Assembly: GCF_000725885.1 (NCBI RefSeq)
Contig: NZ_JODR01000008.1
Location: 248,001 to 312,000 of the forward strand
DNA from: Streptomyces albus subsp. albus
GTDB lineage: Bacteria; Actinomycetota; Actinomycetes; Streptomycetales; Streptomycetaceae
Direction of reading: 5' to 3'
Length of the DNA stretch: 64,000 nucleotides
Notes under the pieces: model-generated
The model's input: only the letters and a program-made list of their open reading frames with translations
Database searches by the model: none
What the model was told of the DNA's origin: nothing
Shown: positions 32,300 to 41,008 of the stretch, piece after piece
Layout of the letters: every line of letters begins with the position of its first letter
How positions within the stretch are numbered: position 1 is the first letter of the stretch
Made by a program: the position numbers and the translations under genes

Positions 32300-32326
32300 C
32301 TCACGCGGGGCCAGCCCCCGCGTGAG
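32300..32326. terminator. Hairpin just upstream of the acetyltransferase
   Basis: Perfect 11-bp stem CTCACGCGGGG / CCCCGCGTGAG with a 5-base loop. It ends about 10 bases before the ribosome binding site of the next gene, so it may instead shape that leader. Confidence 0.5.
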
Positions 32327-32348
32327 CCTGCCGCGGGGAAGGCGGATG

Positions 32349-32876
32349 ATGGCGACCATGCGCGTATACATCCGCCCGCCGCGGTCCTCCGACGAGCAGC
32401 TCTACCGTGAGGCCGTCACCAGGTCGGCAGACCACCTCCGTCCGTGGAACCCCGTCGAGCCCGACGGCTTCCCCGACCTGCTCCGCCGCCAAGGGCCCGC
32501 GCTGCGGACGTTCCTGATCCTCGACCGTGAGGACGACGGGCTCGTCGGCCGCGTCAACGTGGCCAACATCGTCCGCGCCCGCTTCCGCAACGGTGCCCTC
32601 GGGTACGACAGTTACCTCCCCTACGCGGGTACGGGGCGGATGACCGAGGGGCTGCGGCTGGTGGTGGACCGCTGTTTCCAGCCGGGGCCCGACGGTCTGG
32701 CGCTGCACCGGCTGGAGATCAACGTCCAGCCGGAGAACGAGCGCTCGCTGGCCATGGCCAAGCGCCTCGGCTTCCGGCACGAGGGCTTCTCGCCCCGGAT
32801 GCTCTACATCAACGGTGACTGGCGCGACCACGAGCGCTTCGCGCTGACCGCCGAGGAGTGGCCGGGCGTGGACTGA
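32349..32876 (+). CDS. GNAT-family N-acetyltransferase, RimJ/RimL-like
   Basis: 175 aa. Acetyl-CoA-dependent acetyltransferase fold: N-terminal VYIRPPRSSDEQLYREAV, LVGRVNVANIVRARFRNGALGY with the beta-bulge strand, and HRLEINVQPENERSLAMAKRLGFRHEGFSP, the acetyl-CoA pyrophosphate-binding and C-terminal strands typical of RimJ-type enzymes acting on protein N termini or small amines. Three in-frame ATGs lie at 32346, 32349 and 32358; 32349 has GAAGG six bases upstream. Substrate unknown. Confidence 0.85.
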   Translation: MATMRVYIRPPRSSDEQLYREAVTRSADHLRPWNPVEPDGFPDLLRRQGPALRTFLILDREDDGLVGRVNVANIVRARFRNGALGYDSYLPYAGTGRMTEGLRLVVDRCFQPGPDGLALHRLEINVQPENERSLAMAKRLGFRHEGFSPRMLYINGDWRDHERFALTAEEWPGVD

Positions 32877-33234
32877 CCCCCTTGCGCGCCGCGCGCATGG
32901 CCGGCCGCGGGGCGCGCTCCCTGCGGAGGGCGCCGCCCACAGTGTGTGTGCCCTCCGTGCGGGGCGCGGTGCGCCGGTCCGTACCATGCCCCGCGTGGGT
33001 CACCTCGCCGGGCCGCGGTCCGTGCGGAGGGGTGCTCTCGGCGTGCGTGGCACAGGGCAACCGCGCCCCAGGCCCGGGCCGCTGTTGCGGGGGAGTCCTT
33101 GCGGGGCGCGCGGGCCTGCCGGGGCGGCGATACGTCCCGGGATGCGGCGGGTGCCGAGCTTGGCCGCAGTTCGGGGCTCCCGCCCATCTCCCCCGCAACC
33201 GTGCTGACTGACTGGTACGTGCAAAATATTTGCG
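32877..33234 (+). other. Gene-free region upstream of the SprT-like gene
   Basis: 358 bases with no gene-like signal. Uniformly GC-rich until about 33195, after which an AT-rich stretch GCAAAATATTTGC (33221-33233, an imperfect palindrome) immediately precedes an ATG; this looks like a promoter -10 region. Confidence 0.4.
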
Positions 33235-33894
33235 ATGCCCCGGAATCGGAACACCGAGGCACTCCCGCTCGTTGGGAACGACGTGAGCACGACACCACCT
33301 GTACTCGCCGCCGAGCTGGCAGCCGCCTGGGCCGACATTCAACGGCACCACTCCGAGCTGCCGGACCTGGCCGCGCCCGAATCCCTCATCGGAGAGTCCT
33401 CGTCCGCATGCGGCACCGGTCTCTCCTTCGAACGGCTGCTGCACGAGGCAGTCCACGGCATCGCCGCCGCCCGCGGCGTCCGGGACACCTCGCGGGCGGG
33501 CCGCTACCACAACCGCCGCTTCCTGGCGATCGCCGAGGAGCTGGGGCTCGACCACCCCGAGGAACCGCACCCCAGCAGCGGCTTCTCCCTCGTGGTCCTC
33601 ACCCCGGAGACGCGGCGGCGCTACCGCCCCACCATCGAACGCCTCCAGCGCGCCCTGAAGGCGTACAGCGCGGCGACCGAGACCGACAGCGGACGCAGTT
33701 TCCGCGGCCCCGCCGCCCGGCACGGCTCCTCCGGCGGCGGCGTCCGCGTCAAGGCCGTCTGCGACTGCGGGCGCAACGTCCGCGTGGTCCCCTCGGTGCT
33801 GGCCCAGGCGCCCATCATGTGCGGGGCCTGCGGCAAGCAGTTCCGCATCCCCGCGGAGCCGGCCGCCAAGGGCGAACCGGTCCCCGTGGGCTGA
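33235..33894 (+). CDS. SprT-like zinc-dependent protein with C-terminal zinc ribbon
   Basis: 219 aa. The HEAVH motif near residue 77 in FERLLHEAVHGIAAARGVRDTS, followed by RYHNRRFLAIAEELGL, fits the SprT-like metal-binding fold (HExxH with a later histidine). The C terminus has a four-cysteine ribbon, CDCG and CGACG, as in SprT/Spartan-type proteins. SprT-like proteases in eukaryotes cut DNA-protein crosslinks; the bacterial role is unproven. Start is either ATG 33235, directly after a -10-like sequence and without a Shine-Dalgarno (possible leaderless mRNA), or GTG 33283. Confidence 0.7.
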   Translation: MPRNRNTEALPLVGNDVSTTPPVLAAELAAAWADIQRHHSELPDLAAPESLIGESSSACGTGLSFERLLHEAVHGIAAARGVRDTSRAGRYHNRRFLAIAEELGLDHPEEPHPSSGFSLVVLTPETRRRYRPTIERLQRALKAYSAATETDSGRSFRGPAARHGSSGGGVRVKAVCDCGRNVRVVPSVLAQAPIMCGACGKQFRIPAEPAAKGEPVPVG

Positions 33895-33961
33895 GACGGC
33901 GCAGGCCGCCACCCCGCCGTCCGTCCTGTCGGTCCTCCGTCAGTCTTCCGTCTTTCCCGGT

Positions 33962-34015
33962 CCCCGTCCCGCCCCGGTGGCACCGCATGCCAGGTGCCGC
34001 GGGGGCGGGACGGGG
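33962..34015 (+). terminator. Strong terminator upstream of rpsP
   Basis: Perfect 14-bp outer stem (33962-33975 with 34002-34015) encloses a second stem GGCACC/GGTGCC. It separates the SprT-like gene from the ribosomal operon. Confidence 0.8.
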
Positions 34016-34183
34016 CGGTTTCGGGCGGGGGCCTGAGGTGTGGCATCATGGTCGGCTGAACTCGGCAGCCGCACAGGATCCCTCTCTCCTCCGGCTGACG
34101 CGTCCATCGGACACCCCGGCGCCTCAACCCCACGTGGCAGTCCGATGTGTCCACCCACGTCAAGACCAGGAGACACCACACCC

Positions 34184-34636
34184 GTGGCAGTCAAGATCAA
34201 GCTGAAGCGTCTGGGCAAGATCCGTTCGCCTCACTACCGCATCATCGTGGCCGACTCCCGCACCCGCCGTGACGGCCGGGCCATCGAGGAGATCGGTCTG
34301 TACCACCCGGTGCAGAACCCGTCGCGTATCGAGGTCGACTCGGAGCGCGTCCAGTACTGGCTCAGCGTCGGCGCCCAGCCGACCGAGCCGGTGGAGGCGA
34401 TCCTCAAGGTCACCGGCGACTGGCAGAAGTTCAAGGGTCTGCCCGCCCCGGAGCCGATGAAGGTTCCCGAGCCGAAGGCCGACAAGCGCGCCCTCTTCGA
34501 GGCCGTGGCCAAGGAGTCCGCCGACGAGCCGCAGGGTGAGGCCATCACCCCCAAGGCCAAGAAGGCCGACAAGGCCGACAAGAAGGCGGAAGAGTCGGCC
34601 GACGCGTCGGCCGCCGCTGAGTCGACCGAGGACTGA
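34184..34636 (+). CDS. rpsP: 30S ribosomal protein S16
   Basis: 150 aa. The first 85 residues are canonical S16 ([42 protein letters not shown]). The last 60 residues are a Lys/Ala/Glu-rich tail typical of actinobacterial S16. GTG start with AGGAGA upstream. First gene of rpsP-khpA-rimM-trmD. Confidence 0.96.
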   Translation: MAVKIKLKRLGKIRSPHYRIIVADSRTRRDGRAIEEIGLYHPVQNPSRIEVDSERVQYWLSVGAQPTEPVEAILKVTGDWQKFKGLPAPEPMKVPEPKADKRALFEAVAKESADEPQGEAITPKAKKADKADKKAEESADASAAAESTED

Positions 34637-34638
34637 GG

Positions 34639-34878
34639 ATGCTCGAGGAGGCCCTCGAGCACCTCGTGAAGGGCATCGTCGACTACCCCGACGAGGTGCG
34701 GATCGCTGCCCGCAACCTGCGTCGCGGGCGTGTGCTGGAGGTCCGGGTGCACCCCGACGACCTCGGCAAGGTGATCGGCCGCAGTGGCCGCACCGCGCGC
34801 GCTCTGCGCACCGTCGTGGGAGCTCTCGGTGGCCGCGGCGTCCGTGTCGACCTCGTCGACGTGGACCAGGTCCGCTGA
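34639..34878 (+). CDS. khpA: KH-domain RNA-binding protein KhpA
   Basis: 79 aa. Single type II KH domain with the GXXG loop as VIGRSGRTARAL. In other bacteria KhpA pairs with KhpB/EloR and affects cell elongation and small RNAs. It lies 2 bases after rpsP with GAGGA 7 bases upstream of its ATG; the rpsP-khpA-rimM order is conserved. Confidence 0.93.
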   Translation: MLEEALEHLVKGIVDYPDEVRIAARNLRRGRVLEVRVHPDDLGKVIGRSGRTARALRTVVGALGGRGVRVDLVDVDQVR

Positions 34879-35040
34879 GAGCGGTATGCAGCACCGGCAC
34901 GGGCCGGGGACGGCAGCCATGCCGTCCCCGGCCCGTTGTCGCGCTCGCCCGCCCCGCCTCCGCCCCGCGGCGGCGGACGGCGCGGTCGCGCACGGGCGGA
35001 GCGGTTACGTACGGATGAGTACCGAGCACGGAGAAGCACA

Positions 35041-35592
35041 GTGCAGCTAGTCGTCGCGCGGATCGGCCGCGCCCACGGCATCAAGGGCGAGGTCACCGTC
35101 GAGGTCAGGACCGACGAGCCGGAGCTGCGGCTCGCGCCCGGCGCCGTGCTGGCCACGGACCCGCCCTCGGCCGGGCCGCTGACCATCGCCTCCGGGCGGG
35201 TGCACAGCGGCCGGCTGCTGCTGCGTTTCGAGGGGGTCGGCGACCGCACGGCTGCCGAGGCACTGCGCAACACCCTGCTCGTCGCCGAGATCGACCCCGA
35301 GGAGCGGCCCGAGGACCCGGAGGAGTTCTACGACCACCAGCTGGAGGACCTGGAGGTCGTCACCCGGGACGGGACCGTCGTCGGGCGCATCGAGAGCATC
35401 GCCCACCTGCCCGCACAGGACCTGCTGGTCGTCCGGCGCGAGGACGGCGGCGAGCTGCTGATCCCCTTCGTCGGCGAGATCGTCCCCGAGGTCGATCTGG
35501 AGGCCCAGCGTGCCGTCGTCGACCCGCCGCCCGGTCTGCTCGACGAGGCGGGCGCGGAAGAGGCCCGGCCGGGCGGGGAGAGCCAGGCGTGA
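35041..35592 (+). CDS. rimM: Ribosome maturation factor RimM
   Basis: 183 aa. Helps assemble the 30S head through binding S19. N-terminal barrel [21 protein letters not shown], and C-terminal PRC-barrel [17 protein letters not shown] with [19 protein letters not shown] start with GGAGAAG upstream. Its GTGA end overlaps the trmD start. The 160-base gap after khpA is gene-free. Confidence 0.95.
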   Translation: MQLVVARIGRAHGIKGEVTVEVRTDEPELRLAPGAVLATDPPSAGPLTIASGRVHSGRLLLRFEGVGDRTAAEALRNTLLVAEIDPEERPEDPEEFYDHQLEDLEVVTRDGTVVGRIESIAHLPAQDLLVVRREDGGELLIPFVGEIVPEVDLEAQRAVVDPPPGLLDEAGAEEARPGGESQA

Positions 35593-36491
35593 GACTCGAC
35601 ATCGTCACAATCTTCCCCGAGTACCTGGAGCCGCTGAACGTCTCGCTGGTCGGCAAGGCCCGGGCCCGCGGCGTGCTGGACGTCCGCGTCCACGACCTGC
35701 GCGCCTGGACGCATGACAAGCACCACACCGTGGACGACACCCCTTACGGCGGCGGTCCCGGCATGGTCATGAAGCCCGAGCCGTGGGGCGAGGCCCTCGA
35801 CGAGATCCTCGCCGGGGGAGAGCCCGGCCTGGGCGCACCGGTTCTCGTCGTCCCCACCCCCAGTGGCCGGCCCTTCACCCAGGAGCTGGCCGTCGAGCTG
35901 GCGGACAAGCCGTGGCTGGTCTTCACCCCTGCCCGCTACGAGGGCATCGACCGCCGGGTCATCGACGAGTACGCGGCCCGCCTCGACGTACGCGAGGTCT
36001 CCATCGGCGACTACGTGCTCGCGGGAGGGGAGGCGCCGGTGCTCGTCATGGTCGAGGCCGTCGCCCGGCTGCTGCCCGGCGTCCTGGGCAACGCCGCCTC
36101 GCACCAGGACGACTCCTTCGCGCCCGGCGCCATGGCCGATCTGCTGGAGGGGCCCGTCTACACCAAGCCGCCGGAGTGGCGCGGCCACGGCATCCCCGAG
36201 GTGCTGCTGAGCGGCCACCACGGCAGGATCGCCCGCTGGCGCCGTGACCAGGCGTTCGCCCGTACGGCTGCCAACCGGCCGGATCTGATCGAACGCTGCG
36301 ACCCGGAAGCCCTGGACAAGCACGACCGGGCGACCCTGGAGGCTCTGGGCTGGCGCCAGGGCACCGACGGGCACTGGCGGCGGGCCGACGAGGACGAGCG
36401 GGCCGGCGAGAAGGAGCGGGGCGGAGAGGACGAGCGAGCCGACGAGAACGAGAAGGCCGGCGAGGGCGAGCGGGCCGGCGAGGAGCGCTGA
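35589..36491 (+). CDS. trmD: tRNA (guanine37-N1)-methyltransferase
   Basis: Methylates G37 of tRNAs to prevent frameshifting. 300 aa; the SPOUT core covers residues 1-265: [47 protein letters not shown], and the SAM-binding trefoil knot [22 protein letters not shown]. The last 35 residues are a run of alternating acidic and basic residues (Glu/Arg/Ala/Gly repeats) not seen in E. coli. Translationally coupled to rimM. Confidence 0.96.
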   Translation: MRLDIVTIFPEYLEPLNVSLVGKARARGVLDVRVHDLRAWTHDKHHTVDDTPYGGGPGMVMKPEPWGEALDEILAGGEPGLGAPVLVVPTPSGRPFTQELAVELADKPWLVFTPARYEGIDRRVIDEYAARLDVREVSIGDYVLAGGEAPVLVMVEAVARLLPGVLGNAASHQDDSFAPGAMADLLEGPVYTKPPEWRGHGIPEVLLSGHHGRIARWRRDQAFARTAANRPDLIERCDPEALDKHDRATLEALGWRQGTDGHWRRADEDERAGEKERGGEDERADENEKAGEGERAGEER

Positions 36492-36526
36492 GCTGTCCGT
36501 CCGCCGGCGGGGAACGGGCGGCCGAT

Positions 36527-36556
36527 TTGGGTGGAAGGGCCGGGCCGTGGAAGAAT
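36527..36556 (+). promoter_or_regulatory. Likely rplS promoter
   Basis: TTGGGT at 36527-36532 and AAGAAT at 36551-36556 separated by 18 bases, 35 bases after trmD. Same -35 hexamer and spacing as the DUF177-rpmF promoter candidate. Confidence 0.45.
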
Positions 36557-36648
36557 GGACCGCTGCCTCACATGCGGCGCGCGACCCTGCCACAGGGGGA
36601 CCGACGCCCGCCGCGAGTGACGGCTCCCCGACCGGAATCACGATATGC

Positions 36649-36680
36649 CGCTGATGACCTGTGGCATCAGCGAGGAAAGC
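36649..36680 (+). promoter_or_regulatory. Leader hairpin abutting the rplS ribosome binding site
   Basis: Perfect 8-bp dyad CGCTGATG (36649-36656) and CATCAGCG (36665-36672) with an 8-base loop. Its 3' end touches the Shine-Dalgarno GAGGAAAG (36672-36679), 9 bases before the rplS ATG. The layout suggests a structure that competes with ribosome or protein binding, for example autogenous control by L19. Confidence 0.55.
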
Positions 36681-36688
36681 AGACGGAC

Positions 36689-37039
36689 ATGTCTCACCTT
36701 CTCGACAGCGTCGACGCCGCCTCCCTGCGCGACGACGTACCGGCCTTCCGCCCGGGCGACACGGTCAACGTGCACGTCCGCGTCATCGAGGGCAACCGCT
36801 CCCGTGTCCAGCAGTTCAAGGGCGTCTGCATCCGCCGCCAGGGCTCGGGCGTGCGCGAGACCTTCACCGTCCGCAAGGTCAGCTTCAGCGTCGGCGTCGA
36901 GCGCACCTTCCCGGTGCACACCCCGATCGTCGAGAAGATCGAGGTCGTGACCCGCGGTGACGTCCGCCGCGCCAAGCTGTACTACCTGCGTGACCTGCGC
37001 GGCAAGGCCGCCAAGATCAAGGAGAAGCGCGAGAGCTGA
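36689..37039 (+). CDS. rplS: 50S ribosomal protein L19
   Basis: 116 aa, canonical L19: [60 protein letters not shown] and C-terminal [20 protein letters not shown]. It sits at the subunit interface bridge. A 130-base leader with a probable regulatory hairpin precedes it. Followed after 44 bases by the signal peptidase cluster. Confidence 0.97.
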   Translation: MSHLLDSVDAASLRDDVPAFRPGDTVNVHVRVIEGNRSRVQQFKGVCIRRQGSGVRETFTVRKVSFSVGVERTFPVHTPIVEKIEVVTRGDVRRAKLYYLRDLRGKAAKIKEKRES

Positions 37040-37083
37040 TCTCCCGTCCTGGGTGCGCGCGGCGCCGGTTAGGCTTCCGCCCG

Positions 37084-37800
37084 ATGGACACCCAGGCAGA
37101 GCAGGACGAACCGGAGCGCGACCGCTCCTCCGGTCCCGACGAGGGAACGGGGGGCAGGTCGCGCTTCGTGCGTGCGGCCCTCTACGCGGGGGCCGTGCTG
37201 GCGGCGCTCTTGCTGAGCAATGCGTTCATCGTGCAGCCTTTCGGCATCCCGAGCGCCTCGATGGATCCGACCCTCCGGGTGGGGGACCGGGTGCTCGTGA
37301 ACAAGCTGGCCTACCGTTTCGGCGGCGGACCGCAGCGCGGTGATGTCGTCGTCTTCGACGGCACGGACTCGTTCTCCGGGGAGGCCGATCCGGACGCGAA
37401 CCCTGTGACGACCGCGCTGCGCAAGGCCGGGGCCGCGACCGGACTGGTGCCGCCCGCCGAGACCGACTACGTCAAGCGCGTCATCGGGGTCGGCGGCGAC
37501 CTTGTGCGCTGCTGCGACAGGCGGGGGAGGATCGAGGTGAACGGGCGGCCCGTGAACGAGGACTATCTGTACCCCGGCGACGCCCCCTCCGACGTGCCCT
37601 TCGAGACCCGCGTCCCCGCCGGGCGGCTGTGGGTGATGGGCGACCACCGTGCCTCCTCCAGCGATTCCCGCGACCACCTCGGCGACCCCGGAGGCGGCAC
37701 CGTTCCCGTGGACCGTGTGATCGGACGGGCCGACTGGATCGGGTGGCCCCTGGGGCGTATCGGCTCGGTTCCCGCGGGCGCGGGCGGCGCCGATGAGTGA
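37084..37800 (+). CDS. sipW: Type I signal peptidase SipW-like
   Basis: 238 aa. Removes signal peptides on the outer face of the membrane. One N-terminal membrane segment (about residues 32-50). Catalytic serine 59 in PSASMDPT and general-base lysine 131 in DYVKRVIGVGGD; box E GDHRASSSDSR. No C-terminal membrane segment is seen. First of four adjacent paralogues; its stop overlaps the sipX start by 8 bases. Names follow the S. lividans sipW-X-Y-Z order. Confidence 0.92.
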   Translation: MDTQAEQDEPERDRSSGPDEGTGGRSRFVRAALYAGAVLAALLLSNAFIVQPFGIPSASMDPTLRVGDRVLVNKLAYRFGGGPQRGDVVVFDGTDSFSGEADPDANPVTTALRKAGAATGLVPPAETDYVKRVIGVGGDLVRCCDRRGRIEVNGRPVNEDYLYPGDAPSDVPFETRVPAGRLWVMGDHRASSSDSRDHLGDPGGGTVPVDRVIGRADWIGWPLGRIGSVPAGAGGADE

Positions 37801-39211
37801 CCCGGCGGGCGGATACGGAACCGGCGGCCCCACGGACCCGTACGGCGATGCGGGGCCCTATGGCAGTGCGGGCTCCCACGGCGACGCGGGGTCCCATGGC
37901 GAAGGGGAGCCGCGCCAAAATCATGCGCAGCCCTACGACGCGGAGACGTACGGCCACCAGGGGCCGTACGGGTACGCGACGCCCGCCACGTCCCCTCCAT
38001 GGCAGGCGCCCTCCGCGTACCCGGACGCCCCTGCCGCCCACCCCGCCGAACCCCCCGCGCCGTACCAGGACGTACCCCCGTGGCAGCACCAGGGAGTGCC
38101 CTTTTCCGGACAGGACTCTCCCGGCGCCGTACCGCCGGGCCAGGGCGCGCACGGCGAGCCTCTCGAGCCCCCTCCCGCAGTGGGAGCGGGCCCCGGGGAA
38201 GAGCTGGCACCGCTGCGCCGGCCGGGCCAGGGGCGGGCCGAACGGAGGCGGGCCGCCAAGCGGATCAAGCGCCGCCGTCGGCTGTCCGCCACCAAGGAGA
38301 TCCCCGTCCTCATAGGCACCGCCCTGCTGATGGCGCTGGTGCTCAAGACGTTCCTGGTGCAGGCGTTCGTGATCCCCTCCGGATCCATGGAGCAGACCAT
38401 CCGGGTCGGAGACCGGGTACTGGTCGACAAACTCACCCCATGGTTCGGCGCCAAGCCGGACCGCGGTGACGTGGTCGTCTTCGAGGACCCCGGTGGCTGG
38501 CTGGACAACGACACCACGGGCGAGAAGGAGAAGAAGGACCCTCCGCCCGGCATCAAGCAGGGCAAGGAGTTCCTGACGTTCATCGGACTGCTGCCCTCCG
38601 ACGACGAGCAGGACCTCATCAAGCGCGTCGTCGCGGTCGGCGGCGATACCGTACGCTGCTGCGACCGGCAGGGACGGGTGACCGTCAACGGCACCCCGCT
38701 GAACGAGCCGTACATCCATCCGGGCAATGAACCCTCGCGGACGAAGTTCAAGGTGACCGTTCCCCAGGGGCGCGTTTTCGTCATGGGGGACCACCGGGCC
38801 GACTCGGCCGACTCGCGCTACCACTTGCGGGACGCGGAACATGGAACGATCGGGGAGGACCGGATCGTTGGAAGAGCGGTCGTCATCGCGTGGCCGATCG
38901 ACCACTGGCGACGGCTGGAGGAACCCGCGACCTACGCTTCGGTGCCGGACGCCCCTGGCGCCGCGGCACCGCCGCCCGAGGGCCGTGACAATCGAGTGGC
39001 GCAACTCCCGTTGTCTGCGGAACTTCCGCTCGTTATGGGAGTGGTGGGCCTGTACCGACTGCGGGGCAGGCGAATGCGCAGTGTGAGGAGTGGATGTGGG
39101 GGACTTGGCGGTCGGCGCACGGTCCGGTTCCGGGTACCCGGAGAACGAACGTCCTGGTGCGGACGGCAGGGCGGACGACGCAGGACCACCGGCCGTGGAA
39201 AGAGAGAGTGA
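37793..39211 (+). CDS. sipX: Type I signal peptidase SipX-like with long N-terminal tail
   Basis: 472 aa as an open frame, far longer than the usual 250-320. About 165 residues of Gly/Tyr/Pro/His-rich sequence precede the membrane segment (EIPVLIGTALLMALVLKTFL). Catalytic Ser198 (IPSGSMEQT) and Lys278 (DLIKRVVAVGGD) are intact; box E GDHRADSADSR. A second hydrophobic patch (LPLVMGVVGLYRL) and about 50 Arg/Gly-rich residues end the protein. The downstream sipY can start either inside this frame (39090) or 4 bases after it (39216). The extended ends may be real or partly a result of stop-codon scarcity. Confidence 0.88.
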   Translation: MSDPAGGYGTGGPTDPYGDAGPYGSAGSHGDAGSHGEGEPRQNHAQPYDAETYGHQGPYGYATPATSPPWQAPSAYPDAPAAHPAEPPAPYQDVPPWQHQGVPFSGQDSPGAVPPGQGAHGEPLEPPPAVGAGPGEELAPLRRPGQGRAERRRAAKRIKRRRRLSATKEIPVLIGTALLMALVLKTFLVQAFVIPSGSMEQTIRVGDRVLVDKLTPWFGAKPDRGDVVVFEDPGGWLDNDTTGEKEKKDPPPGIKQGKEFLTFIGLLPSDDEQDLIKRVVAVGGDTVRCCDRQGRVTVNGTPLNEPYIHPGNEPSRTKFKVTVPQGRVFVMGDHRADSADSRYHLRDAEHGTIGEDRIVGRAVVIAWPIDHWRRLEEPATYASVPDAPGAAAPPPEGRDNRVAQLPLSAELPLVMGVVGLYRLRGRRMRSVRSGCGGLGGRRTVRFRVPGERTSWCGRQGGRRRTTGRGKRE

Positions 39212-39215
39212 CGGC

Positions 39216-40145
39216 GTGACCGCCGATACCGACGGGACGGCAGCGGCCTCCGGAGCGGCTGGGGACGAGCCACGTGGCTTCCACCACCCCGGGGACGACC
39301 CGCCGCGGGACGACTCCGGGACGGAGCAGTCCGGAAAGGCCGGGAAGGACGTGAAGAAACAGCGCCCCTTCTGGAAGGAACTGCCGATGCTCATCGGCAT
39401 CGCGCTGGTTCTTGCGCTGATCATCAAGACCTTCCTGGTGCAGGCGTTCTCGATCCCCTCCGACTCGATGCAGGACACCCTCCAGCGCGGTGACCGGGTA
39501 CTGGTGGACAAGCTGACCCCGTGGTTCGGGTCCACCCCGGAGCGCGGCGAGGTCGTCGTCTTCCACGATCCGGGCGGCTGGCTGCCCGAGGCCCAGGTGG
39601 AGGAGAACTTCTTCCAGACCGCGCTCAGCTTCATCGGTCTGATGCCCTCCGCCAACGAGAAGGACCTCATCAAGCGGGTCATCGCGGTCGGCGGGGACAC
39701 GGTGGAGTGCAAGAAGGGCGGCAAGGTCCGCGTCAACGGCACCCCGCTGGAAGAGAGCTCGTACATCTACCCGGGCAACACCCCGTGCGACGACAAGCCG
39801 TTCGGGCCGGTCAAGGTGCCCGAGGGCAAGCTGTGGGTGATGGGTGACCACCGCCAGGACTCCCTCGACTCCCGCTACCACATGAACCAGCCCGGAAGCG
39901 GTTTCGTCCCGGAGAAGGAGGTCGTGGGCCGGGCCATCGTCCGCGCCTGGCCGATCAGCCGCTGGGGCACCCTGCCGGTGCCCGACACGTTCGACCAGCA
40001 GGGCATCCAGGCACGTGCTCTCGACGCCGCACCCGGCGCGGCCGGCCTCGCCGGCGCCGTTCCGCTGGTGCTGTGGCGGCGCCGGCGGCAGCGGACCGCA
40101 GTCCGTAAGAGCACCCTCGTGGTGCCGACGGGCAACAAGGGCTGA
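39216..40145 (+). CDS. sipY: Type I signal peptidase SipY-like
   Basis: 309 aa from GTG 39216; a GTG at 39090 would add 42 residues and overlap sipX. I prefer 39216 because GGAAAGAGAGAG ends 8 bases upstream and the start lies 4 bases after the sipX stop. Membrane segment LPMLIGIALVLALIIKTFLV; catalytic Ser84 (PSDSMQDTL) and Lys153 (DLIKRVIAVGGD); box E GDHRQDSLDSR. A C-terminal hydrophobic stretch (AAGLAGAVPLVLW) followed by Arg residues is a second anchor. Confidence 0.9.
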   Translation: MTADTDGTAAASGAAGDEPRGFHHPGDDPPRDDSGTEQSGKAGKDVKKQRPFWKELPMLIGIALVLALIIKTFLVQAFSIPSDSMQDTLQRGDRVLVDKLTPWFGSTPERGEVVVFHDPGGWLPEAQVEENFFQTALSFIGLMPSANEKDLIKRVIAVGGDTVECKKGGKVRVNGTPLEESSYIYPGNTPCDDKPFGPVKVPEGKLWVMGDHRQDSLDSRYHMNQPGSGFVPEKEVVGRAIVRAWPISRWGTLPVPDTFDQQGIQARALDAAPGAAGLAGAVPLVLWRRRRQRTAVRKSTLVVPTGNKG

Positions 40146-40267
40146 CTGTTCCCCGTACTCCTGGATAGGGTGCCGCGCAGATCTGCGAGGGCGCGGACCC
40201 GGCCGCAACGCCGTCGGGGGCCGCGCGCCCCGCGAGGCCGCGGCGGAGGACCGGGAGTGCCGAAGAA

Positions 40268-41008
40268 GTGAGCAGCAACGCCGAACGCACAGCAGAGGGC
40301 CGCGGCCGTCTGGGCAATCGACTGTCCGGAGTGGCCGTGGCCCTCGGCCTTGTGCTCTTCCTCGGCGGTTTCGTATGGGGAGCCGTCCTCTACCAGCCGT
40401 ACACGGTGCCGACCGACTCCATGGACCCCACCGTCAAGGCCGGCTCGCGCGTACTGGCCGAACGGGTGGACGGCGCCCGAATACGCCGTGGCGACGTCGT
40501 CGTCTTCCAGGACGGGGTGTGGGGCTCGGTCCCCATGGTCAAACGAGTCGTGGGCGTCGGCGGCGACAAGGTGGCCTGCTGCGACGCGCGGGGCCGCCTC
40601 ACGGTCAACGGAAAGAGCGTCGAGGAACCGTATCTGCGCGACGGGGCCCAGGACTCGGAGCGCGCCTTCGAGACGACGACGGTGCCCGAGGGCAAGCTGT
40701 TCCTGCTGGGGGACAACCGGCAGGACTCGCTCGACTCCCGCACGCACCTGGAGGACCGCGACCACGGCGCGGTCCCGCGTTCGGCTGTCAAAGGCAGAGT
40801 GGATGCGGTGGCCTGGCCCGTCGACGGTCTCGGCATGCTGCCCGAGGCCCCCGGCTTCGCCGCCATGCCGGGCGGCACCTCGGAGCACGGCCCCCTGCCC
40901 CTCGCACTGGGCGCCGTCGTCGTGGGAGCCGCGCTGGTGCTGGGCGGCGCGGCATACGGACCGCTCGCGCGGCGCCGCGCCATGTCGGCCCGTCGTAGCG
41001 CCGGGTGA
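40268..41008 (+). CDS. sipZ: Type I signal peptidase SipZ-like
   Basis: 246 aa, the most divergent of the four. N-terminal membrane segment VAVALGLVLFLGGFVWGAV; catalytic Ser51 (VPTDSMDPT) and Lys92 (PMVKRVVGVGGD); box E GDNRQDSLDSR; a clear C-terminal membrane segment LPLALGAVVVGAALVLGG then Arg-rich end. The 122-base gap from sipY fits a separate promoter, as reported for S. lividans. GTG start. Confidence 0.92.
   Translation: MSSNAERTAEGRGRLGNRLSGVAVALGLVLFLGGFVWGAVLYQPYTVPTDSMDPTVKAGSRVLAERVDGARIRRGDVVVFQDGVWGSVPMVKRVVGVGGDKVACCDARGRLTVNGKSVEEPYLRDGAQDSERAFETTTVPEGKLFLLGDNRQDSLDSRTHLEDRDHGAVPRSAVKGRVDAVAWPVDGLGMLPEAPGFAAMPGGTSEHGPLPLALGAVVVGAALVLGGAAYGPLARRRAMSARRSAG

Larger units (their letters stand above)
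31716..32348. other. Repeat-rich gene-free gap between ffh and the acetyltransferase
   Basis: 633 bases with no credible gene. 31740-31990 is built of loosely repeated G/C/T-rich words (for example two near copies of a 24-base unit GGTCCGGTGCGTTCGGG... around 31887-31934). Then come a 17-base tandem repeat (32153-32211), a 38-base perfect palindrome (32228-32265) and an 11-bp hairpin (32300-32326). Open frames crossing it have no codon bias or family signature. Possibly a degraded locus or replication-slippage hot spot. Confidence 0.6.

Noticed and set aside
32877..33211. Forward open frames before the SprT-like gene
   Set aside because: Arg/Gly/Pro/Cys-rich, no ribosome binding site, no codon bias.
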